From Dehalococcoidia bacterium UBA2991 (lineage in GTDB: Bacteria; Chloroflexota; Dehalococcoidia; Tepidiformales; Tepidiformaceae), in contig DEAD01000005.1 in assembly GCA_002346645.1 (NCBI GenBank), forward strand, positions 1 through 21,768: a DNA stretch of 21,768 bases. Direction: 5' to 3'. The position numbers and the translations under genes are program-made. Below, in pieces: positions 1 to 8,017 of this stretch. The notes beneath the pieces were generated by a model. That model saw only the letters and a list, made by a program, of their open reading frames with translations, was not told the DNA's origin and searched no databases. Positions within the stretch are counted from its first letter, which is position 1. The number at the start of each line of letters is the position of its first letter.

Positions 1-1448
1 CCGCCAATATCGGCCGCGAGACACTCGCCATAACCAGGGACATAGAACCTAGTGCCAAGCGGAATGTAGTCTGGATCAACAGCACAGAGGCCGTATACGA
101 GATAAAGTCCGCTATAGGTGATCCCGTAGGCAGGGTGGTCAGGCTCCTTGCCTCCATGCGTCGCGTTATACCAAGTAGCCCATACCCTTAGCCTCTTTGT
201 GTAGGGCCCTTCGTAGTCGTCAACTACCACAGGGGAGACGCCATCCCGCGCAACCGGACCTCGCAGGCGTTCACCCGAAACAGGCTCGGACAGAACCACA
301 GAAGACTGCAGTTCTCGCGACACCTCAACACCATTCTCGTAGACAACCTCTTCGAAGAAACGAACCTCCCCGGGTTGGCCTTCGAGGAGACGCTCTTCGC
401 CGGGAGCAAGGGTATGGTCGTCACGCCTATAAATTCTCGGGGCCGTGTACCCGATGTAATCCTCCACAACCTTGTCAACCAAAACGACTACCAGGGACAT
501 TTCCTCAGTCACAGGAGCCTGCAGTTCATGGGAAATCCTGTCGTGCTGACCCAATTCGAGCTGCAAAAGGGAGAGGACCTCGGACACATCTACTGCGTGG
601 GTGCGCATCGTCTCGACCCGCCCCCCAATATTGACGAGGATCTCATGCATCTTTGGTAGAGCCATAAAAGCTTCTAGCAAGACTTCAGTCTCAGGAGGAA
701 GGCCCGTCTCCCGCTGGAGTCCGGGTAGGGGATCCACTAGAACGCTTAGCACCCTACGAGCAGAGACTGCTTCCAGTGGCAATAACGGAGAAGCTTCTTC
801 ACCGGTAACTTGACCAAACAATATTTCAGCCCCAGGCACATTAGGGAGTGCCCGAACCACCTCAATTCGAATAGGGTCACCCTTGCGGGCAGCAGAAACC
901 GTTCCCTCCTCTCTTGGTTGGATTGGCTCTCCAGGTGTGATGCGCTGACCGTTCACGTAGACACGATCGCGAGACCTCACATTGATATTGGCTAGCGCAA
1001 GGACACCAGCAACCGTTCTAGCGCGAGTCACTACCTCAATTTCAGCGCCATCCGCGGATACAAAAACTGGAACAGCCCGCTGAACAGCGAAAGCAGAATA
1101 ATCACCGGTCTTTGCCAATACGACGCGATCACCAGGACCGAGACCCAGAGCAGCCGCATCTAAAGCATCCTCCTGATCCCCAAAGGTGGAACGGACCTGC
1201 AGAGTCCTATCCCCTGAGACCAGGATCAGGTTCTGCAAGGGAAAGAGCTGAAACGCTAAAACAACTAAAATTGCGACCAACAGCATTGCCCAAGCGTGGC
1301 GCCGGCCCCTGGTGGAGCGAGAGTAATCAATTACATCCACGTCCGTGGTAGAGCGAGAGTAATCAATTACATCCACGTCCGTGGTGGAGGACCTTTTCGT
1401 CAGCTGGGAACCGATGGGAGGGTTAGAGAAAGGTATGCTCCGGTCCAA
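1..1448 (-). CDS. Membrane-anchored DUF348-G5-3D domain protein (YabE-like), C-terminus cut by window edge
   Basis: Probable cell-surface protein acting on or binding peptidoglycan. Reading the minus strand gives 482 uninterrupted codons that run off the window. Residues about 50-72 form one transmembrane segment (WAMLLVAILVVLAFQLF) after a short cytoplasmic head. Two ubiquitin-like DUF348 modules follow (about 125-185 and 268-325), then a G5 module (about 315-395) and a 3D domain from about residue 424. The 3D domain begins ATWYNATHGG and contains AVDPDYIPLGTRFYVPGYG and AADIGG, so two of its three usual aspartates are visible. This order matches YabE/Rpf-like proteins, whose 3D domain resembles the double-psi barrel of lytic transglycosylase MltA. 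I chose TTG at 1448 because AGGAAGGGG lies 6 nt upstream and an in-frame stop lies at 1497-1499; no in-frame ATG occurs before residue 55. The head holds a 12-residue tandem duplication. The domain calls are firm; enzymatic activity is inferred. Confidence 0.85.
   Translation of the reverse strand, partial: MDRSIPFSNPPIGSQLTKRSSTTDVDVIDYSRSTTDVDVIDYSRSTRGRRHAWAMLLVAILVVLAFQLFPLQNLILVSGDRTLQVRSTFGDQEDALDAAALGLGPGDRVVLAKTGDYSAFAVQRAVPVFVSADGAEIEVVTRARTVAGVLALANINVRSRDRVYVNGQRITPGEPIQPREEGTVSAARKGDPIRIEVVRALPNVPGAEILFGQVTGEEASPLLPLEAVSARRVLSVLVDPLPGLQRETGLPPETEVLLEAFMALPKMHEILVNIGGRVETMRTHAVDVSEVLSLLQLELGQHDRISHELQAPVTEEMSLVVVLVDKVVEDYIGYTAPRIYRRDDHTLAPGEERLLEGQPGEVRFFEEVVYENGVEVSRELQSSVVLSEPVSGERLRGPVARDGVSPVVVDDYEGPYTKRLRVWATWYNATHGGKEPDHPAYGITYSGLYLVYGLCAVDPDYIPLGTRFYVPGYGECLAADIG
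1315..1386. repeat. 36-bp tandem duplication inside the DUF348-G5-3D gene
   Basis: Two head-to-tail 36-bp copies (1315-1350 and 1351-1386) differ only in their last base. On the minus strand each encodes the same 12 residues, STTDVDVIDYSR, so the copy keeps the reading frame and lengthens the cytoplasmic head just before the transmembrane segment. Near identity suggests a recent slippage event. Confidence 0.95.
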
Positions 1449-1477
1449 GAAGAACCCCTTCCTATCAGCTGTCCCCC

Positions 1478-1498
1478 AAAAGGAGCCAGCAGACTCCT
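1478..1498 (-). terminator. Candidate intrinsic terminator after the SRP RNA
   Basis: On the minus strand AGGAGT and GCTCCT can pair (one T-G pair) around a 6-nt loop, followed directly by TTTT. It lies a few bases after the predicted 3' end of the SRP RNA and about 30 bp before the TTG start of the next gene. The stem is short, so termination may be partial. Confidence 0.45.
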
Positions 1499-1503
1499 AC
1501 AAC

Positions 1504-1773
1504 GACCGTGCACCCGCCCTCGAAGTGAATTCCTGGTATGCACTACGCGAGCCAGCTCAGACCCGGCGACTCTGCGGCACCCGGAGCTTTCTACTTATGG
1601 CTGCTTCCTTCCGGATCTGACCAGGTTCGTAGTGCTCCGCCGCGCAGGACCAGATCATCAACGCCGCTTTGCGAAGGCAGTCCCCGGAGAGACAACCCCT
1701 CAGACGGGAATTGAGCCCCGCTGGAGCGGTTTGCGGGTTACAGGGCACCGCTAGCTCCCCACCTAGCACGGCC
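1504..1773 (-). ncRNA. ffs: Signal recognition particle RNA, large bacterial type with Alu domain
   Basis: RNA scaffold of the signal recognition particle, which binds Ffh and targets ribosomes making membrane or exported proteins. The minus strand carries the S-domain apical hairpin with the nearly invariant GGTCAGATCCGGAAGGAAGC at about 1603-1622. The 5' part has the Alu-domain signature GTGCTAGGTGGGGAG then TAGCGGTGCCCTGTA, as in the roughly 270-nt Bacillus scRNA and unlike the roughly 114-nt E. coli 4.5S RNA. The ends pair as an 8-bp helix, GGCCGTGC at 1766-1773 with GCACGGTC at 1504-1511, giving about 270 nt. Open reading frames overlapping this interval should not be called as genes. 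Confidence 0.96.
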
Positions 1774-1781
1774 GGGCGCGT

Positions 1782-1810
1782 AATCTACGTAACAGCCTGA
1801 CAGGGGTCAA
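1782..1810 (-). promoter_or_regulatory. Sigma-70-type promoter of the SRP RNA gene
   Basis: On the minus strand TTGACC (1805-1810) is separated by exactly 17 bp from TAGATT (1782-1787). Transcription would start about 7-9 bases later, which falls on the predicted 5' end of the SRP RNA near 1773. The agreement of the three elements supports both calls. Confidence 0.75.
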
Positions 1811-1822
1811 CGAGATGGAGCT

Positions 1823-2389
1823 TTAGGAGGATTCTTGAGGGGTTTCAGTGGGGAGAATAGCCACGACCTCCTCCCCTTCTTCTAACTGGGAATCAAGACC
1901 TTCCACTATCCGCTTAACCACCCCAGCAACAGGAGCTCGCAACTCGTTATTCATCTTCATTGACTCGACCACAACGAGCACCTCACCCGCCTCAACCTGC
2001 TCGCCGAGTCCAACACGAATCTCCAAAACCGCACCCGTCATGGAGGCCCGGACTATAGCCAACCCATCAACCATATTCGAAGATTTCGTCGAACCTCTGT
2101 CGGTAAGCCGAGTTAAACCGCTTCTGATTTGATACTTACGGGAACCAATAGTGACTTCGATACTAGAAGCATTTCGTTCGATGTAGAGCTCTATTGGGAC
2201 GTTATCCACCATGACTACATGTAACCCTGCTCGTATGTGCAGAAGCTCGACTGTTTGCCAATCCATGTCGGGCGCCAAGCGAACACGAGAATCGCCATCC
2301 TGCTGAACTTCTAATTCAGCATTAATGGGAACTCCATCGATTTCGATTAGATGCTTTTGGGCCATCGCCCCATCGCTTTCTGTCTCCAA
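1823..2389 (-). CDS. Biotinyl (biotin carboxyl carrier) domain protein of an acyl-CoA carboxylase
   Basis: Carries biotin between the biotin carboxylase and carboxyltransferase of an acyl-CoA carboxylase. The C-terminal biotinyl domain (about residues 108-182) has the signature VVVESMKMNNELRAP, with the biotinylated lysine at residue 145 counted from the TTG start. The first 100 residues are a poorly conserved linker-like region, not the alanine/proline-rich stretch of E. coli AccB. It lies directly behind the biotin carboxylase gene and overlaps its end, so the two are surely co-transcribed. Start is uncertain: TTG at 2389 has AGGAG 9 nt upstream, while ATG at 2365 (MAQKHLIEIDGV, 180 residues) starts closer to the conserved part but has only a GGGG immediately before it. 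No carboxyltransferase gene is in the window, so acetyl- or propionyl-CoA cannot be decided as substrate. Confidence 0.9.
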   Translation of the reverse strand: METESDGAMAQKHLIEIDGVPINAELEVQQDGDSRVRLAPDMDWQTVELLHIRAGLHVVMVDNVPIELYIERNASSIEVTIGSRKYQIRSGLTRLTDRGSTKSSNMVDGLAIVRASMTGAVLEIRVGLGEQVEAGEVLVVVESMKMNNELRAPVAGVVKRIVEGLDSQLEEGEEVVAILPTETPQESS

Positions 2390-3855
2390 GCAGACGCTCT
2401 CCTGCTCTCCTTTTCCCTTGGCGACGAAGTAACTGATGAATTCCCACCTGCAAACGTAAGGATTGCCGCAATCGCAGCAGCATCACGGTATATCTGTTCT
2501 TGTTCCTCGGTCTCACCCACAATCTTGTGTTTATCTAGAAACCCGGTATCGAGCTGGCCATCTATAAAGTCACGCAGCTCAAGTATCTCCAGTAGATAAG
2601 GAATGTTGGTTGCAACTCCAACTACCTGGAACTCATGAAGCGCTCGGATCATTCTTGCGCGAGCATCCTCTCGGTCTGCTCCCCAAGCAGTAACTTTGGC
2701 TAGAAGGGAATCGTAGTACGGAGTTACCTCGAGACCGTCATGTAAACAACTTTCCACCCGTACACCTGGACCTGCCGGTTCCCGGGAGAAGACCACCCGA
2801 CCAACAGAGGGAAGAAAGTTATTTGCGGGGTCTTCAGCCACGATGCGACATTCAATTGCCCAACCGCGCGGACTTAGGTCACCTTCGTCGTAAGAAAGAG
2901 GTGAGCCACCACCGATCAGGAGCTGGTCTCTCACAAGATCAACGCCTGTCGTCATCTCTGTGACAGGGTGTTCTACCTGAAGCCGAGCATTAACCTCGAG
3001 AAAGTAGTAGCGCCCTTCCTCATCTAAAAGGAACTCAACCGTACCTGCGCTCCTGTAACCCGCCGCTCGGGCCACACGCACAGCAGCACGATTGAGGGTA
3101 CGTCGTAACCTAGGACCAACAACCATTGAAGGGGTTTCCTCAATGATCTTCTGGTGACGGCGCTGAATGGAACACTCTCGCTCACCCAGCGGAATCACAT
3201 TTCCAAAGTTGTCGCCAATGATTTGAACCTCAATATGGCGCACATCCTCCATCTGGGCCTCCAGATAGAGAGTGCCGTCCCCAAAAGCGTTCTTGGCCTC
3301 TCGTGCTGCCAATGAAAGAGCACGAGAGAGATCCTCCTCCCTGTCAACGAAACGGATGCCCCTCCCACCTCCGCCGGCGGTCGCCTTAATTGCAATCGGA
3401 TAACCAATCTCAAGCGCAAGTTTGGGAGCCGCATCAAATGATTCGAGCGGACCTGAACCGGGAACAACAGGTACGCCCACGCTCTCGGCAAGGGACCGCG
3501 CAGCATTTTTATTTCCAAGTAAACGAATGGAAGAAGGAGAGGGCCCAATGAAAGTCAGCCCTGCTTCTTCACAGGCCTCAGCAAAATCGGCATTCTCCGC
3601 TAGAAACCCATAACCAGGATGGATAGCATCTGCACCAGAGGCTGCTGCAATTTCCAGAATCCTTGCGACGTTCAAGTAACTCTCAGAGGCTTCTGCAGGA
3701 CCAACGCAATAGGCCTCATCGGCATAGCGCACATGTCGCGACAGGCTGTCGGCTTCGGAATAGATAGCAACAGATTCCATGCCAAGGTCGTGTAAAGCAC
3801 GCACAATTCGCAACGCGATCTCGCCTCTGTTTGCAATCAAGACCTTTTTGAGCAT
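2347..3855 (-). CDS. accC: Biotin carboxylase subunit of acyl-CoA carboxylase
   Basis: Carboxylates biotin on the carrier protein using ATP and bicarbonate, the first half-reaction of acetyl- or propionyl-CoA carboxylase. At 502 residues it is slightly longer than E. coli AccC. The N-terminal biotin carboxylase domain starts VLIANRGEIALRI; HPGYGFLAEN is at 79-88, the glycine-rich ATP-grasp loop GGGGRG at 161-166, and the active-site stretch EVNARLQVEHPVTE at 287-300. The biotin carboxylase C-terminal domain is followed by about 55 residues of low-conservation tail. AGGGG lies 4 nt before the ATG. The biotinyl protein gene follows and overlaps. The gene diverges from mutS2 across 124 bp. Fused carboxylase alpha subunits exist in related families; here the two parts are separate genes. 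Confidence 0.93.
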   Translation of the reverse strand: MLKKVLIANRGEIALRIVRALHDLGMESVAIYSEADSLSRHVRYADEAYCVGPAEASESYLNVARILEIAAASGADAIHPGYGFLAENADFAEACEEAGLTFIGPSPSSIRLLGNKNAARSLAESVGVPVVPGSGPLESFDAAPKLALEIGYPIAIKATAGGGGRGIRFVDREEDLSRALSLAAREAKNAFGDGTLYLEAQMEDVRHIEVQIIGDNFGNVIPLGERECSIQRRHQKIIEETPSMVVGPRLRRTLNRAAVRVARAAGYRSAGTVEFLLDEEGRYYFLEVNARLQVEHPVTEMTTGVDLVRDQLLIGGGSPLSYDEGDLSPRGWAIECRIVAEDPANNFLPSVGRVVFSREPAGPGVRVESCLHDGLEVTPYYDSLLAKVTAWGADREDARARMIRALHEFQVVGVATNIPYLLEILELRDFIDGQLDTGFLDKHKIVGETEEQEQIYRDAAAIAAILTFAGGNSSVTSSPREKESRRASAWRQKAMGRWPKSI

Positions 3856-3979
3856 TTATCCCCTATCAAGAAAACACCTTTGTTTCATCAGCTTAGCCTG
3901 TCCAAGTAAAGGCCGAAACGGGAGAAGAGAGGGTACCTGGCTTCTGGTCCCGCCGTGAAGCAGGCCGTACGCTGGACCC

Positions 3980-6325
3980 GTGAACGACCACACTTTGCGC
4001 GTATTGGAGTTTGACAAGGTACGCGCAATGCTCGCCAACGAAACCACATTCAGCCTCGGGCGAGAGCTAGCTTTAGCCCTCAACCCGGAGACCAACCACG
4101 AAGCCGTATTGGCTCTCCAAGCTGAAACCGCAGAGATGACGCACATTAGCCAGATGGGCTTAGATGTGCCCCTTGGCGGGATGAGTGACCTGCGGCCGAT
4201 AGTGCATGCCGCAACGATCGGCCAAGCTATCGAGCCCGCCGATCTCCAAAACACCGCAGGGGTACTCGATACCGCCTGGCAAGCGCGAAAGCTTACCGAA
4301 CAGCTCTTGGAACAAGCCCCACGAATCGCCGCAATTGCCTCCACTATTGCAGACTTTCGCCCATTTATCGCCGAAATAAAAAGAACCATCACCCCTCAAG
4401 GGAAAGTGGCCGACGCGGCTAGCGCGCAGCTAGCTTCGATCCGTCGTGAATTGAGGGGAGCACAGGGACGATTGGAACAAAGGGCACGTTCTGCCCTCGC
4501 CGAGGCAGTGCGCCGGGGTTTAGCACAAGAAGAGCTGTTGACCGAGAGAAATGGCCGGATGGTGATCCCCGTAAAGGCAGATTTTCGAGGTCAACTCCCT
4601 GGGATTGTGCATGACGTGTCATCGAGTGGGGCAACGGTGTTTCTAGAACCAATGAGCGTGGTGGAAAGTGGCAACGAGGTTCGCGAACTGCAGCTATCGG
4701 AAGAACGAGAAACACGCCGCGTTCTCCTGGCGCTCTCAGCGATGATAGGGGACCAGGGTGAAGAGGCGTTAGCAACACTAGCGACGATGGCACAACTCGA
4801 CCTGCTACGAGCCAAGGTGATGTTGGGAAAAGTCCTAAAAGCTGCTCTACCCAGAGAGGATGGCGATAACAGTTGGCTCGGGAAACGGGGGGATACAAAG
4901 CTTGTTCGTGCGCGCCATCCCCTACTTCGGGGAGACGTAGTGCCTATCGACCTCGACCTGAGCGAAAAAGCTCCAGGATTACTCATCACCGGCCCAAATA
5001 CAGGGGGCAAAACAGTCGCACTCAAGACCACAGGCCTGTTAACACTGATGGCGCAGGCAGGGCTTCCCGTTCCCTGCGACGAAGGAAGCCGCTTTGTAAC
5101 ATATGACGCGATCCAAGCCGATATCGGGGACGAACAATCCATCGAACAGTCGCTCTCTACGTTCTCATCTCACATGCGAACCATGGGGGAAATCTTGAGG
5201 GCCGCAGCACCCGGCACACTAGTGCTGCTTGATGAACTGGGAGCGGGCACAGATCCTGAAGAAGGTGCCGCCCTTTCTCGCTCCATCCTAGCGGCCCTGC
5301 TGGATCGTGGGTGCACAATTATTGCCACCACCCATCACGGGGAGCTGAAAACATTCGCGCAGGAAGAGCCGCGATTAAGGAACGCATCAGTGGAGTTCGA
5401 TTTACAAACCTTGAGCCCCACTTACCACCTCACGATCGGGCTTCCTGGACAATCAAAAGCACTTGCAATCGCACGGCGCCTTGGCATCGACAAGAGTGTG
5501 CTGGAGCGGGCAGAAGAACGTATCAGACCAGAAACCCGTGAGTTGGACGGATTACTAGACGAGGCACGCAAAGAGCGTTCGGCAGCCCTGGAGGCCCGTC
5601 GAGTCGAAGAGAAGGCAAGACAGGAGTCCGAGGAGCTCCGCTTACAACTAGCAGAAGAGCATCGCAGAATCGATGCCGAGCGCGAGGCGATCCTTGGACG
5701 TGCCCGCAGAGAAGGTGAAGTTCTTGTCGCACGGGCTCAGCGAGAGTTAGAGCGCCTTGACCGTCGCAAACGGGATAACACCGTTGACCCCACCGCTGCC
5801 CAGCGCCTGAAGGAACTCGACGAGGAGATCGAAGCTGGGGGGAAGGCAGCAACAGAGCGGGCAACTGCCTGGCTAGAGTCCGTATCACCTGGCGACATCG
5901 TGCGAGTTCACGACATTCCCCAACAGGGCGAGGCCGTAACAGGAGTAGGGCCCGATGGGAGAGTGGAAGTACGTTTCGGATCGATGCGAATGAAGGTCTC
6001 AATAGACCGAATCGAGAGAACAGCAACGCAACTGGAACCCGCAAAATCCGGGACAGTCACGGTGCCCCCAGTTTCTGCCATCTCACCAGAGTTAGACCTT
6101 CGCGGGCAGCGGGCGGAGGAGGCTGTTCTGACCTTCGAAAACCATCTTGATGAAGCATTCCGGGCTGGCCTGCCTTCAATTCGCATCATTCATGGGAGGG
6201 GCACCGGAGCATTGCGGGCAGCCATCCGCGAGGTCCTTGCCCACCATCCTCTAGTTCGCCGCTACGAAACCGCCCCATCTCATGAAGGTGGCGACGGGGT
6301 AACTATCGCGGTACTAGCGGGCTAA
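3980..6325 (+). CDS. mutS2: Endonuclease MutS2
   Basis: MutS-family ATPase with a nuclease domain. In other bacteria MutS2 suppresses homologous recombination or rescues collided ribosomes. It has 781 residues, usual for the family. Order: N-terminal core and clamp region with no mismatch-recognition domain, ATPase domain with Walker A GPNTGGKT (338-345) and Walker B LLDELGAGTDPEEGA (aspartate 418, glutamate 419), a charged coiled coil rich in E, R and A (about 520-620), a KOW-like segment, and a C-terminal Smr nuclease domain from about residue 704 with ELDLRG and IIHGRGTGALR. The GTG start is supported because the family N-terminus (TLRVLEFDKV) begins at once; only a weak ribosome-binding sequence is seen. 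rarA begins 2 bp after the stop, so the two are co-transcribed. Confidence 0.95.
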   Translation: MNDHTLRVLEFDKVRAMLANETTFSLGRELALALNPETNHEAVLALQAETAEMTHISQMGLDVPLGGMSDLRPIVHAATIGQAIEPADLQNTAGVLDTAWQARKLTEQLLEQAPRIAAIASTIADFRPFIAEIKRTITPQGKVADAASAQLASIRRELRGAQGRLEQRARSALAEAVRRGLAQEELLTERNGRMVIPVKADFRGQLPGIVHDVSSSGATVFLEPMSVVESGNEVRELQLSEERETRRVLLALSAMIGDQGEEALATLATMAQLDLLRAKVMLGKVLKAALPREDGDNSWLGKRGDTKLVRARHPLLRGDVVPIDLDLSEKAPGLLITGPNTGGKTVALKTTGLLTLMAQAGLPVPCDEGSRFVTYDAIQADIGDEQSIEQSLSTFSSHMRTMGEILRAAAPGTLVLLDELGAGTDPEEGAALSRSILAALLDRGCTIIATTHHGELKTFAQEEPRLRNASVEFDLQTLSPTYHLTIGLPGQSKALAIARRLGIDKSVLERAEERIRPETRELDGLLDEARKERSAALEARRVEEKARQESEELRLQLAEEHRRIDAEREAILGRARREGEVLVARAQRELERLDRRKRDNTVDPTAAQRLKELDEEIEAGGKAATERATAWLESVSPGDIVRVHDIPQQGEAVTGVGPDGRVEVRFGSMRMKVSIDRIERTATQLEPAKSGTVTVPPVSAISPELDLRGQRAEEAVLTFENHLDEAFRAGLPSIRIIHGRGTGALRAAIREVLAHHPLVRRYETAPSHEGGDGVTIAVLAG

Positions 6326-6327
6326 CT

Positions 6328-7698
6328 ATGGCTAATCAACGCAATGCCAACCCCGGACTGCAGGCTTCATTGAGCTTTGAGGAGGAGGAACCAACAGACG
6401 CACCTTTAGCAGCACGAATGCGCCCCCGCACACTCGATGAGTTCGTAGGGCAACAGTTGGCAGTAGGACCCGATGCCCTCCTCGGACGGGTGGCACAAGG
6501 CGGAACTTTGCCATCAGTTGTTCTGTGGGGACCTCCCGGCTGTGGCAAGACAACACTAGCCCGCATCCTTGCCCGAGAAGCAGAAGGTGAGTTCATCGCT
6601 CTATCAGCTGTGGCCTCCGGGGTTGCTGAGCTACGGCGTGTCATTAGTGAAGCCGAGCAACGTCGAGGATCCGGTATACGCACAATTCTTTTTATCGACG
6701 AGATCCATCGGTTTAACAAGGCACAGCAGGATGTCATCCTGCCTTACGTGGAGAACGGCACTGTCACTCTCCTCGGGGCCACCACAGAAAATCCTTCATT
6801 TGAAGTGGTGGCTCCTCTCCTTAGTCGAGTGCGGGTAGCGCGGCTCGAAGGACTAGAAAAGGATGACTTAGCTCGCATCATCAACCGCGCTCTAGAGGAC
6901 AATGACCGTGGCCTAGGCGCTTCGAAGCTGAGCATCGAAGAGGCTGCACTTAATGTGCTTATAGAAGGTGCCCGCGGTGACGCCCGTTCAGCCCTTAACG
7001 CACTCGAGATTACAGCGGACGCAACCTGCAAAGACGATAGGAATCGTATCGAGGCAGAAGATGTGCGGCGGGCATTTCAAGAACGAATCCCATATTATGA
7101 CAAGTCGGGAGACTACCACTACGACGCCATCTCCGCATTTATAAAATCCATGCGGGGGTCCGACCCAGACGCCACCATCTACTGGCTAGCACGCATGGTA
7201 GAAGCAGGGGAAGACCCCTTGTTCATCGTGCGCCGCATGGTGATCCTGGCAGCGGAAGATATTGGCCTGGCTGATCCCCAAGCGCTAAGTGTGGCAACCT
7301 CCTGCCAGCAAGCAGTGCACTTTATTGGCATGCCCGAAGGGTTCTTACCAATGTCAGAATGTGCGCTTTATTTGGCACTTGCACCCAAGAGCAACTCAGC
7401 GCTGACTGCCTACATTAGTGCGAGTGAAGATGCGAGACGCACCTCTCACCTGCCAATACCACTCCACCTTCGAAACCCAGCTACAGGTTTGATGCGAGAA
7501 ATGGGATACGGCGCCGATTACCGTTACGCCCATAACGAGCCCGACCACTACGCCGCAGGAGAACGTTATCTTCCCGAAGAATTAGAGGGGAAACGGTACT
7601 ATCAAGCAGGAAAGCTCGGAGCAGAGGCCACGCTATCTCAAAATCTAAATCAACAAAGAACATCCGGGGAGGAGCACTTTGAAAGCGATAAAGGTTGA
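6328..7698 (+). CDS. rarA: Replication-associated recombination protein RarA (MgsA), AAA+ ATPase
   Basis: Clamp-loader-like AAA+ ATPase that acts at stalled replication forks. It has 456 residues, close to family length. The Walker A motif GPPGCGKT is at 68-75, Walker B FIDEIHRFNKAQQD with aspartate 124 and glutamate 125, the sensor segment GATTENPSFEV follows, and the conserved C-terminal tetramerisation half contains PYYDKSGDYHYDAISAFIKS, EDIGLADPQAL and YLALAPKSN. It starts 2 bp after mutS2. Its end overlaps the next gene by 20 bp, which suggests a three-gene operon. The last 25 residues are variable. Confidence 0.95.
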   Translation: MANQRNANPGLQASLSFEEEEPTDAPLAARMRPRTLDEFVGQQLAVGPDALLGRVAQGGTLPSVVLWGPPGCGKTTLARILAREAEGEFIALSAVASGVAELRRVISEAEQRRGSGIRTILFIDEIHRFNKAQQDVILPYVENGTVTLLGATTENPSFEVVAPLLSRVRVARLEGLEKDDLARIINRALEDNDRGLGASKLSIEEAALNVLIEGARGDARSALNALEITADATCKDDRNRIEAEDVRRAFQERIPYYDKSGDYHYDAISAFIKSMRGSDPDATIYWLARMVEAGEDPLFIVRRMVILAAEDIGLADPQALSVATSCQQAVHFIGMPEGFLPMSECALYLALAPKSNSALTAYISASEDARRTSHLPIPLHLRNPATGLMREMGYGADYRYAHNEPDHYAAGERYLPEELEGKRYYQAGKLGAEATLSQNLNQQRTSGEEHFESDKG

Positions 7699-8017
7699 GG
7701 TTCTCCACGCGCGAGGACATTCTCCGGGAACCGAGACCGAGGAGAATCTGCGCCTCGCCATTGAAGCAACTGGAATCGAGGTTGAGCTCACCTACACAGA
7801 AGTGCTAAGCCAAGAGGACGCCACCACAAAGAAATTTTTGGGCACACCAAGCATCCGCGTGGAGGGCTCTGATGTTGAATACGGAAACCGTCCACCTGAA
7901 GAAGTGCAGATAGGAACGCGTTACTACAATTCCCCCGAAGGATGGAAGCCTTATCCCCATGCACGCTTGATTGCTAACGCAATTTTAGAAGCTTCTTCAT
8001 CGCGAAAAGACCACTAG
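7679..8017 (+). CDS. Small thioredoxin-fold protein resembling the DF-family (seleno)proteins, without the usual cysteines
   Basis: A protein of 112 residues with the layout of small thioredoxin-like DF-family proteins: a beta strand KVEVLHARGHSPGTETEEN, a helix, then FLGTPSIRVEGSDVEYGN with the cis-proline-type TPSI turn. Relatives usually carry a Cys-Pro motif after the first strand and a second cysteine in a later GLSCRLY-like stretch. Here these positions read SP and IGTRYY, and the whole protein has no cysteine, so thiol redox chemistry seems impossible. The TTG start is chosen because GGGGAGGAG lies 4 nt upstream (7666-7674); the gene overlaps rarA by 20 bp. It ends tail-to-tail with the GNAT gene, both stops sharing CTAG at 8014-8017. 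Family assignment is by resemblance only; function unknown. Confidence 0.7.
   Translation: MKAIKVEVLHARGHSPGTETEENLRLAIEATGIEVELTYTEVLSQEDATTKKFLGTPSIRVEGSDVEYGNRPPEEVQIGTRYYNSPEGWKPYPHARLIANAILEASSSRKDH

Noticed and set aside
197..813. Plus-strand open frames of 70-145 codons
   Set aside because: They lie antisense to the minus-strand DUF348-G5-3D gene, whose translation shows clear domains; low-complexity arginine- and proline-rich translations are typical of shadows.
1296..1769. Open frames on both strands across 1296-1769, one of 152 codons
   Set aside because: They overlap the SRP RNA gene and the start of the surface-protein gene and resemble no protein family.
3856..3979. Divergent promoters between accC and mutS2
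   Set aside because: TTGGAC on the minus strand has no acceptable -10 at 16-18 bp, and no plus-strand pair was found; no call made.
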